A stretch of 5,599 nucleotides of DNA from NCBI GenBank assembly GCA_009779525.1, contig WREB01000093.1, positions 1 to 5,599 on the forward strand, given 5' to 3'. The notes beneath the pieces are model-generated. The model was not told the origin of the DNA and searched no databases. It was given only the letters and a program-made list of their open reading frames with translations. Numbering within the stretch: the stretch's first letter is position 1; each line of letters starts with the position of its first letter. Made by a program: the position numbers and the translations under genes. This DNA is from Defluviitaleaceae bacterium (GTDB lineage Bacteria > Bacillota_A > Clostridia > Lachnospirales > WQUN01). This document shows positions 1-5,394 of the stretch, piece by piece.

Positions 1-231
1 CTGGGTGGTCCCGAAAGCGGTTTAATGAAGGCGGATATCGAAAAATACGGCGGGATATACGTTCTTTACGGCCTGCGAAAAAACGTGCCGGCGCTGCAGG
101 CGTATTCGGTATACAGGCTCGACTGGCTGGAGGAAATAAATTTTTTGCCCGAGAACGCGCCGGCCGAAATCGGCCGGCGCGTTTTTTTTCCGAGCAGGCA
201 TATGGCGTCGACGAATTTATTGAGATTATGA
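1..231 (+). CDS. Extracellular solute-binding protein (LplA-type), upstream fragment, 5'-partial and frameshifted
   Basis: The frame is open from base 1, so the ATG at 25 is internal and the true start, signal peptide and roughly the first quarter of the protein lie left of the window. The visible residues include KYGGIYVLYG and VYRLDWLEE, typical of the hinge region of LplA-like lipoprotein SBPs of ABC importers, where a Y-R-x-D-W-L motif is common. SBPs of this type capture oligosaccharides or other solutes outside the membrane and hand them to a permease pair; the ligand here cannot be told. The frame ends at TGA 229-231, but similarity to the family stops at the T run 182-189. Beyond it the residues (PSRHMASTNLLRL) are out-of-frame noise, and the family sequence continues in the next frame (see 228-1232). 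The fragment is therefore one part of a broken or slipping gene, not a small protein. The TGA overlaps the next ATG as ATGA. Confidence 0.8.
   Translation: MGGPESGLMKADIEKYGGIYVLYGLRKNVPALQAYSVYRLDWLEEINFLPENAPAEIGRRVFFPSRHMASTNLLRL
154..189 (+). terminator. Intrinsic-terminator-like hairpin plus T8 inside a coding sequence
   Basis: The left arm 154-167 and right arm 170-183 are perfectly complementary over 14 bp (core GCGCCGGCC / GGCCGGCGC) with AA at the axis, so the RNA would close a tetraloop AAAU. T's fill 182-189 directly after the GC-rich stem. This is the exact layout of a strong Rho-independent terminator, but it lies within the SBP gene, where the same bases encode NAPAEIGRRV in the first frame. 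It could terminate or pause transcription, or promote polymerase slippage on the T run. The structure is plain in the sequence; its function is inferred. Confidence 0.6.
182..189 (+). other. Frameshift site: T8 run (slippery sequence)
   Basis: The SBP reading frame passes here from frame 1 to frame 3. In the first frame the codons are GTT TTT TTT CCG, so the run contains a perfect T TTT TTT heptamer. A -1 ribosomal slip, or one extra U added by RNA polymerase, joins the two parts and yields RVFFSEQAYG. The same result follows if the true genomic run is nine T's and one was lost by mutation or sequencing error. I see no convincing stem just downstream of the run; the only strong stem is upstream and overlaps it, which fits polymerase slippage better than classical ribosomal frameshifting. 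Confidence 0.7.
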
Positions 232-1232
232 AATTGTTTGCTTCGACTGGCGACGGCGCAAGAAAGGGATTTAACGCGGGCGAGTTCAGAAGCGGACTGG
301 GCGGCGCGATAATCGACAACCCAAGCATGCTTTCGCTGTTCGGCGCGTTCGGCGTGAACAAAACGAATTTGAACGAAAAAGGAAACGTCAACCTTTCGTA
401 CGCAAGCGCGAATTATTTCCGATTCCTAAATTTTATCGAAACAATTTGCGCGTCCGGCGCGGTATTTTTGTCCGAAGACGGAAGCGAAGCCGCCGCCGAA
501 GGCAAAATCGGTTGGTGGAGCGGCTACGTGCGCGGCATGTTCGGCGAATACGGATTTGTGACGGAACTGCTTGCGAATAATAGCGAGGCGAAGATATTGA
601 TCACGCCTCCCGAGACAGGCTACGGCGGGGCGCGGGGAGTGAATGCGGCTGAAACCGAAAAAAACCCGGGCGGCGTAAGCGTGATATCGCGCTTCGTCAT
701 AAATTCGGGCGCGGACGATGAAAAGCTGGCGAAAATATTGGAGATATTTGATAAAGTATCGTACGACGAAAAGCTGAACGTCTTGGTCGAATACGGCGAG
801 GAAGGCGTCGATTTCGAATGGGAAGGCATGCCGTACAATTCCGCCGTCAAAAAATCGGTTGAAAAAACGGATTTCCCCGGGGTTTTCGGGACGGGAACGC
901 GAGACGAGAGAGCCGGAAAATACATATACGATTTTATTTTTCCGTCTACAAAGCTGTACGATTACGCCACAAGCCCCTCCGCCGTCAACATGATACTTTT
1001 TCCATATAAAGACGATCCGTTTGAAACGTTGGAAAGCGAAAAGAAGAAATTGATGAAAAAATTCGGCGTCGACGATATTTACTTAACGAGTATCGCGATG
1101 AAATATCTGTATGAAATCGTGCACGGGTTAAAATCGGTCGAATCGTCGTGGGACGGATACGTCGCGGAGTTATGCGGCGCGGGGCTTAATGATATTATTA
1201 GGCTGCTGGAAAAATACCCCGTCACAAACTAA
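228..1232 (+). CDS. Extracellular solute-binding protein (LplA-type), C-terminal portion after a frameshift
   Basis: This is the second part of the SBP begun at base 1. Its frame is open well upstream of the ATG at 228: from the T run it reads RVFFSEQAYGVDEFIEIMKLF, a good match to the 'F-T-x-E-E-F-x-E-I-M' region that follows the DWLE motif in this family. Joining the two frames at 189 gives about 410 residues without a stop, against roughly 500-580 for full-length members, the rest being off the left edge. Family-like segments are LFGAFGVN, the YASANYFRFLNFIE helix, the EGKIGWW strand, and the C-terminal VESSWDGYVAEL, with W-D-x-Y near the end as usual. No good Shine-Dalgarno precedes ATG 228, so independent translation is doubtful, although the ATGA overlap could allow re-initiation of a fragment lacking a signal peptide. 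No permease gene follows; a beta-helix lipoprotein gene begins 108 bp downstream. Family assignment is firm; ligand unknown. If the frameshift is real and uncorrected, this is a pseudogene. Confidence 0.8.
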   Translation: MKLFASTGDGARKGFNAGEFRSGLGGAIIDNPSMLSLFGAFGVNKTNLNEKGNVNLSYASANYFRFLNFIETICASGAVFLSEDGSEAAAEGKIGWWSGYVRGMFGEYGFVTELLANNSEAKILITPPETGYGGARGVNAAETEKNPGGVSVISRFVINSGADDEKLAKILEIFDKVSYDEKLNVLVEYGEEGVDFEWEGMPYNSAVKKSVEKTDFPGVFGTGTRDERAGKYIYDFIFPSTKLYDYATSPSAVNMILFPYKDDPFETLESEKKKLMKKFGVDDIYLTSIAMKYLYEIVHGLKSVESSWDGYVAELCGAGLNDIIRLLEKYPVTN

Positions 1233-1340
1233 GTTTGCAAAGATACCGGTTAAGCCGCGCAGCCCGCGCGCGAGGCGGTCGCGGCACGCGAAACCGGGTT
1301 TAATGATCTGACAAACGGATCAATCGGAACGGACGGTTAG
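1233..1340. other. Intergenic gap between the SBP gene and the beta-helix lipoprotein gene
   Basis: These 108 bp are GC-rich in the first half. They hold a weak 6-bp inverted repeat (GCCGCG 1254-1259 with CGCGGC 1280-1285), an 11-bp odd palindrome AAACCGGGTTT (1291-1301) and a short TGATC/GATCA pair (1304-1308 with 1318-1322). None is followed by a T run, so I see no terminator, and no clear -35/-10 pair is visible. The downstream gene may be transcribed from the SBP promoter or from an unrecognised one. Confidence 0.4.
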
Positions 1341-3497
1341 ATGATCAGATTTATTCAAGTTTTTATTTTGCTTTCAGCCGTTTTTATAATATCGGCCTGC
1401 GGCCGGGGCGGTTTGGGCGGCGCAAAGACGGCGGCTGCGGAAAATAATCTATCGGAGGAGAACGATATGCCAGGCAAAACGAACGATACCGAAGCCGCTA
1501 ACGGAACGCCAAACGGGACGAGCGACGCCGAAGCCGCAGGCGACCTGCTAAACGGTGAAAACGATGCCGGAACCGAAGGCGGCGGGGTTTCCAACGCGGT
1601 AGATTCCGCGTCCGAAAATCCCCAAACCACATCACACTCTTCGGCAACTCCCGCGCCTACCGAAGCGCCCGAAAACCTCATCGCACGAAACGACTACTTC
1701 GTAAGCGATTCGGACGGGGACGACGGCAACGACGGGCTTTCGCCCGAAACGGCGTGGAAAACGCTTGCAAAGGCGTCGTCCTACGCATACGAGGCCGGAA
1801 GCGGTATTTATTTGAAAAGCGGCGACACTTTTATCGGAAGGATGGTCCTCCAGGGATCGGGCAAACCCGGCCTCGCAAATGTCCTCGCCTCCTACGGAGA
1901 AGGCGCGAAGCCGATTTTGACAAGCGGCGAGCCCGTCGCAATCGTCGCGGGCCAAAACGTCGGCGGTTGGACGGTTCGCGGGCTTGAAATACGCATGACG
2001 TACGACGGCGAGCTTTCCTGGGGCAGGCAGTCGGTCGGGATACTTTTTTCGTATTCGTACGACGGCTACGAACCCAATTCGACGAACGCGCCGTATTCGG
2101 ACATAACGATCGATAGCAACACGGTCCGCGGCAATCCGGGAATGCCGGACAACAACAACAGCTGGGGCATCCAGGTGATGGCCAACATGCGCTTCGACCC
2201 CGAAAAATGCCCGCCCGGCGCGACCCAGGGCGACCAGCAGCGCTCGCGCGTGCTAGATAATATAACGATCACAAACAACGTCGTGAGCGACGTCGGCTTC
2301 GCGGGCATCTACATGCGCGGCTGGTCGTCGAACGCGGCGACGGGCTACGGTAACAACACTAGCTCGCCGAATATTTACTACAACTTAAAAATCGAACGAA
2401 ACGTCGTCCACGACACTTCAATGTTCGGCATCGTCATCCAAAACACCACGAAGGGCACGATGAAATGGAACAGGATATACAATACCGGCCTGACCGGAAT
2501 AAACCTCGAATGGGGCGTCGGCGGGGGCATGACCCTTGGCGCTAAGGACATCGACATCATGTTCAACGAAATTTCGGACGCATACGACGGCGGCGTCGGC
2601 TACGACGGCCCGGGCTTCGACATAGACTGGGCGAGCGAAAACGTGACGCTCCAGTACAACAAAGTCTACAACTGCACCGGCCCGGGACTGGATTCGATGT
2701 CGAACCTCAACGGAAAATTTTTGAACAATTATTTATACGGAAACAAAGGGCTGGGCCCGCCGAACTTTAACGGGGCGTTCACCCTGACCGCATTCAACGC
2801 GGACGCCTGGGGCGAGTACCCGACGGGCGTATTCAACAACGTCATCGCCGAAAATTTCATCAGCCTGGCCGGCACCGACGCCTACGCGTTCAGCGCGATG
2901 CGGCATTTGCCCACCGACACATGGGACGGCAGCTCGTTTGTCGACAACCGGATCGTATACGAGGACGGCAGGCGAATATATAATTTAATGGCGATAACCG
3001 AAACGCAGCGGACGACGGGGCTTTCCGAGGTCGACCGAAACGTGTTCATCGCCAAGGGGGACGGGGCGCACGCGGGCAGCTTCAGGGGATTTTACAATAA
3101 CGCGAGGTGCGAAAGCGTCGAGGCGTGGCGCGAAAAGACGGGATTTGACATAAACTCGGTTTTCGTCAAGTACTCCGGCGTAAGGCCCGGCGCTCCGCAA
3201 AATTTAACGGCGGAGCGCACCGGCGCAAACGGAGCCGGCGCGGTCAGACTGTCGTGGGAGCCTCCGATGGAAAACGCGGCGAACATATGGCACTACAACA
3301 TTTACCGCTCGGAAGACCCGGACGATTTTCCGCTGACCTACTGGCAGACGATGGTTGGGGAATCGCGGACGCTCGAATTTATCGACGCAGAAGGCGTCGA
3401 GGATAAAACGGCGTATTACTACAGAGTCGAAGCGGAGACGAACGACGGAATCTTCGGCGAGGCGAGCGAAACGGCTGGCATCCCGGCGGAAAATTGA
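1341..3497 (+). CDS. Lipid-anchored right-handed parallel beta-helix protein with C-terminal fibronectin type III domain
   Basis: This 718-residue protein starts with a lipoprotein signal peptide (MIRF, hydrophobic to residue 19) ending in the lipobox ISAC, so Cys20 is the likely lipid-anchored residue. Residues 21-113 are a low-complexity linker rich in Asn, Thr, Glu, Ala and Gly, which would hold the body off the membrane. Residues 117-195 match the cap found in many polysaccharide-lyase-like beta-helix proteins: YFVSDSDGDDGNDGLSPETAWKT, then SGDTFIGRMVLQGSG. Residues about 196-590 are beta-helix coils with repeated strand-Asn-turn units such as NITITNNVVSDV, LKIERNVVHDT and VTLQYNKVYN. Residues about 615-715 form an Fn3 domain (APQNLTAER, VRLSWEPP, HYNIYRS, TAYYYRVEA). 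The fold is that of pectate lyases and related glycan-active proteins; no catalytic set can be named, so cleavage or binding of an acidic or plant-type polysaccharide is inferred. The start is fixed because TAG lies directly before the ATG in frame, and only this start keeps the signal peptide. The Shine-Dalgarno is weak. Confidence 0.9.
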   Translation: MIRFIQVFILLSAVFIISACGRGGLGGAKTAAAENNLSEENDMPGKTNDTEAANGTPNGTSDAEAAGDLLNGENDAGTEGGGVSNAVDSASENPQTTSHSSATPAPTEAPENLIARNDYFVSDSDGDDGNDGLSPETAWKTLAKASSYAYEAGSGIYLKSGDTFIGRMVLQGSGKPGLANVLASYGEGAKPILTSGEPVAIVAGQNVGGWTVRGLEIRMTYDGELSWGRQSVGILFSYSYDGYEPNSTNAPYSDITIDSNTVRGNPGMPDNNNSWGIQVMANMRFDPEKCPPGATQGDQQRSRVLDNITITNNVVSDVGFAGIYMRGWSSNAATGYGNNTSSPNIYYNLKIERNVVHDTSMFGIVIQNTTKGTMKWNRIYNTGLTGINLEWGVGGGMTLGAKDIDIMFNEISDAYDGGVGYDGPGFDIDWASENVTLQYNKVYNCTGPGLDSMSNLNGKFLNNYLYGNKGLGPPNFNGAFTLTAFNADAWGEYPTGVFNNVIAENFISLAGTDAYAFSAMRHLPTDTWDGSSFVDNRIVYEDGRRIYNLMAITETQRTTGLSEVDRNVFIAKGDGAHAGSFRGFYNNARCESVEAWREKTGFDINSVFVKYSGVRPGAPQNLTAERTGANGAGAVRLSWEPPMENAANIWHYNIYRSEDPDDFPLTYWQTMVGESRTLEFIDAEGVEDKTAYYYRVEAETNDGIFGEASETAGIPAEN
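1401..1680 (+). other. Low-complexity surface linker (residues about 21-113) of the beta-helix lipoprotein
   Basis: Between the anchored Cys and the folded domain the coding DNA is internally repetitive: GAAGCCGC recurs near 1491 and 1531, and NGT/NGE tripeptides recur (NGTPNGTSDAEAA, LLNGEND). The segment has many small, polar and acidic residues, no predicted fold and, toward the end, a Pro/Thr/Ser stretch (ATPAPTEAP). Such tethers are common in surface lipoproteins of Gram-positive bacteria. Imperfect repeats of this type tend to vary in length between strains. Confidence 0.6.
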
Positions 3498-3628
3498 GCC
3501 AGAACGATAAAACGAAAACAATGAAGCGACGCCAACGCGGACCCGGTCTTTGACCGGCATTGCGTGTCAAGCCCGCAATGACATAGTCAGTTCCGCAATG
3601 CCATAAACAATCCCGCAATTACGGATCT
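3498..3628. other. Convergent intergenic gap with hairpin and repeats
   Basis: This gap lies between the 3' ends of the two beta-helix genes. It contains a 6-bp hairpin CCGGTC-TTT-GACCGG (3543-3557), a 7-bp palindrome CATTGCG/CGCAATG (3558-3564 with 3574-3580) and a three-copy repeat. The hairpin could slow transcription from either side, but neither strand has a T run directly after it, so I do not call a classical terminator. Confidence 0.5.
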
Positions 3629-3630
3629 TT
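3571..3630. repeat. Three-copy tandem repeat with 20-bp period, core CCGCAAT
   Basis: CCGCAAT occurs at 3573, 3593 and 3613, exactly 20 bp apart. Copies one and two match at 14 of 20 positions; copy three matches copy one at about 11 of 20. The third copy reaches into the stop codon of the minus-strand gene. On the minus strand the array plus its left flank reads GTCATTGCGGGCTTGACACG, resembling the short palindromic intergenic repeats around 'GTCATTGCGGGCTTGACCCGCAATG' that are scattered through many bacterial genomes and give spurious peptides such as VIAGLTRN. That resemblance is from memory; the periodicity is direct. Confidence 0.55.
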
Positions 3631-5278
3631 ACTTGAACATTATTTTTTCGACAAACTCGTTCGTGACGGCGAACATTTCGTCAAGGCTTGTTATTTTTTT
3701 CCCCTTGACGGTCAGGTTTTTGAACGTGACGTCCGAGACCTTGGCGTTTTCGCCGTAGCCGTAAAACGCGTTCCCGAACGTGATCGTGTCGCCGTCGAAC
3801 GCTATGTTTTCGAATAAGATATTATGCAGGCCGCCGAACGCCTCGCGGTCGTGGTACGCCTCCCCGTCCTGCTCGGTGTACTGGTTGTCGAACACGCAGA
3901 TGGAAAAAAGGCGCTTGAGCGAGGAAGAATGCATGCTTTCGATGCGAACGTTTTTTATCGTAAAGCTGCCTAGCGGAACGGGGCTGTCGTGGGAAGCGAA
4001 AAAAACCGCCATTTTCGCTCCGGTGCGGTCGTCGCGCAAATCGCCGCAGAAGCATCCGGGGTCGTCGTATCTCGAGTCCCAATGGATGACGTTGAGGTTG
4101 TCGACAAGCGCCTTATGTTTTTCGCTTACCGAGCCCCACGTCATGCATATCGCGCTGCCGTTATAGTAGTTCCAAGTCGTGTTGTTCGTGACAATCGATT
4201 CCCGCGGGTAGCTTATGTCGATGCAGTCGTCGTTCGTGAAGATGAAGCAGTCGTCCACTGTAAACTTGCCGTTTTGCCCGAATATGCCGCCGGCGTGCAT
4301 CCAGTTTATGACCTTCACGTTTTTTACCGTGCCGGCGTCGAAAAGTTTTATTGCGGACACCGCGATGTCCCTGATGATGACGGGGGTGCGCGGCCCCTTG
4401 TACTTATGCAGCAAAACGACGTCCTCGACGTAGCAGTTTTTGCCGAAAAGCAGTATTTGCGAGGCGAAGCCGTAAAAGGAGTCGAGTATGCCGCGGCCCC
4501 TGATCGTTACGTCGTCGGCGAAAACCCTCCATTCGGGATCGAGGCAGTTGAACGAACCGTAAACGTATGAGCCGGGCGCGAAGTATATGCTTTTGCCCCC
4601 GGGGATGTACGTGTCCTCCTCTATAAAGTGCAGTCCCTTTTCGAAATAAATTGTTTTGACCCGCGGATCGGAAAGGTTGACTCCGACGTCCCTTCGGTTA
4701 TTTAGGTCCCAAGCCGTCCCCGGCGATATAACGCACACGGATTCGTCGCTTGTTTCGGGCGCGTTCTTATCCAACGCGCTTGCGAATATAAACAGCTTGT
4801 CGGTTATCATCTTTGCCTTCGTCTCGTTGATCTCGACCGAGATCTTCATCGGTTTGCCAAGCGTTATCTCAATGGTTTCGTTATCGATCCGCTCGTATTC
4901 GACGCCAAAGTTAAGCGGCCGTATCGTGACCGTGTTTATTTCACCCGCGAGCATTTTTACGCGGACCCTCACGTCCGATTTAAAGTCGGACGCGAAATCC
5001 GTAAAGGACGCCGTGTCGTCCTTCCTTAAATAATCGAAGATAGGGTCGTCTATCGACATGTTGTATTTGGTTTTGTAGACGACGGAATTAACGAAGCCGG
5101 ATTCGCCGCCGCCGCTTACGGATATCTCGAAGACGTCGGATATGAGCCCCTCAAACTCGCCGCCCTGGCTTTCCACCGTTTCGACCGCGGCGGGCCCCTT
5201 TTTTGCGTTGATCGCCGAGCAGCCCGCGAACCCGCTCGTCATAAAAATAATCGTCGTGAAAATCATAAACGATTTCAT
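3629..5278 (-). CDS. Lipid-anchored GH49/GH28-superfamily beta-helix glycoside hydrolase-like protein
   Basis: This 549-residue protein has a lipoprotein signal peptide ending in FAGC, so Cys20 would be lipid-anchored outside the membrane. Residues about 45-175 look like the beta-sandwich domain that precedes the helix in family GH49 dextranases and isopullulanases (VTIRPLNFGVEY, IEITLGKPMKISVEI, LFIFAS). Residues about 205-545 are a right-handed beta-helix: VKTIYFEKGLHFI, SIYFAPGSYVYGSF, DVTIRGRGILD, then TNDDCIDISY, VDNLNVIH and DDPGCF. The Asp350-Asp351 pair and the following N-V-I-H segment match GH49 as I remember it. The first catalytic Asp, expected about 19-20 residues earlier, appears to be Gly330 (HAGGIFG). 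GH28-superfamily membership is well supported; GH49 proper, the substrate (dextran-like alpha-glucan is the family precedent) and activity are uncertain. The start is sound: AAAGGGG lies 6 nt upstream and an in-frame TAA at 5294-5296 excludes any earlier start. It follows a second SBP gene on the same strand. Confidence 0.85.
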   Translation of the reverse strand: MKSFMIFTTIIFMTSGFAGCSAINAKKGPAAVETVESQGGEFEGLISDVFEISVSGGGESGFVNSVVYKTKYNMSIDDPIFDYLRKDDTASFTDFASDFKSDVRVRVKMLAGEINTVTIRPLNFGVEYERIDNETIEITLGKPMKISVEINETKAKMITDKLFIFASALDKNAPETSDESVCVISPGTAWDLNNRRDVGVNLSDPRVKTIYFEKGLHFIEEDTYIPGGKSIYFAPGSYVYGSFNCLDPEWRVFADDVTIRGRGILDSFYGFASQILLFGKNCYVEDVVLLHKYKGPRTPVIIRDIAVSAIKLFDAGTVKNVKVINWMHAGGIFGQNGKFTVDDCFIFTNDDCIDISYPRESIVTNNTTWNYYNGSAICMTWGSVSEKHKALVDNLNVIHWDSRYDDPGCFCGDLRDDRTGAKMAVFFASHDSPVPLGSFTIKNVRIESMHSSSLKRLFSICVFDNQYTEQDGEAYHDREAFGGLHNILFENIAFDGDTITFGNAFYGYGENAKVSDVTFKNLTVKGKKITSLDEMFAVTNEFVEKIMFK

Positions 5279-5284
5279 GGTTAT

Positions 5285-5291
5285 CCCCTTT
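5285..5291 (-). promoter_or_regulatory. Ribosome binding site of the GH49-like gene
   Basis: On the minus strand AAAGGGG is followed by ATAACC and then the ATG, a 6-nt spacer. This is a good Shine-Dalgarno and, with the in-frame stop just upstream, settles the start codon. It is much stronger than anything before the plus-strand beta-helix gene. Confidence 0.8.
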
Positions 5292-5323
5292 GATTAAAAG
5301 CGATATGAAGCAAGGCGCCGAAA

Positions 5324-5329
5324 AATATA
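5324..5329 (-). promoter_or_regulatory. Possible -10 element (TATATT) for the GH49-like gene
   Basis: On the minus strand TTTTATATTTTT (5321-5332) contains TATATT, close to the TATAAT consensus. A -35 hexamer at the usual spacing is poor (around CGGATG), so if this is a promoter it would be weak or activator-dependent. The same T-rich stretch could instead be the tail of a terminator for the upstream SBP gene. Confidence 0.3.
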
Positions 5330-5332
5330 AAA

Positions 5333-5347
5333 GTTTCGCGGCGAAAC
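5333..5347. promoter_or_regulatory. 15-bp perfect palindrome, possible operator or weak terminator stem
   Basis: GTTTCGC and GCGAAAC flank a single central base. Size, odd centre and a CG-containing middle resemble operators of LacI-type sugar repressors, and the site lies between a possible -10 and where a -35 would be. Read as RNA on the minus strand it could also fold as a 6-bp stem with a 3-nt loop followed by UUUUAUAUUUUU, which would end the upstream SBP transcript. The palindrome is certain; which role it has is not. Confidence 0.45.
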
Positions 5348-5394
5348 ATCCGGGGGCACTAAAGCAATTTTTTACTAGAGTAATTATTTAAGCC

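Noticed and set aside
190..260. Downstream stem needed for classical -1 ribosomal frameshifting
   Set aside because: By eye only short 5-bp complementarities are present, not a convincing stem or pseudoknot.
620..925. 101-residue open frame on the minus strand
   Set aside because: Antisense to the SBP coding sequence; the sense frame has clear family motifs.
1254..1285. Possible terminator after the first SBP gene
   Set aside because: Only a 6-bp stem with a 20-nt loop and no T run follows.
1291..1301. AAACCGGGTTT palindrome as an operator for the beta-helix gene
   Set aside because: Short, with no visible promoter elements around it and unlike the palindrome upstream of the GH49-like gene; could be chance.
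1355..1955. Minus-strand open frames of 107-108 residues
   Set aside because: Antisense to the linker and cap of the beta-helix lipoprotein; low-complexity, no domain.
3379..3618. 79-residue minus-strand frame containing DYVIAGLTRNAG
   Set aside because: This peptide is the kind produced when a palindromic intergenic repeat is translated; the frame also runs antisense into the Fn3 domain. Treated as a repeat, not a gene.
3571..3630. Possible small CRISPR array
   Set aside because: The repeated core is only about 7-12 bp with a 20-bp period and diverged copies; true arrays have longer, near-identical repeats with unique spacers of similar length.
3780..4166. 128-residue open frame on the plus strand, plus similar ones at 4215-4433 and 4656-5033
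   Set aside because: Antisense shadows of the GH49-like gene with no domain or ribosome binding site support.
3989..4570. 193-residue open frame on the plus strand
   Set aside because: It lies wholly antisense to the well-supported GH49-like gene; its composition (many V, A, R, D) is what the complement of that codon use gives, and it has no recognisable domain.
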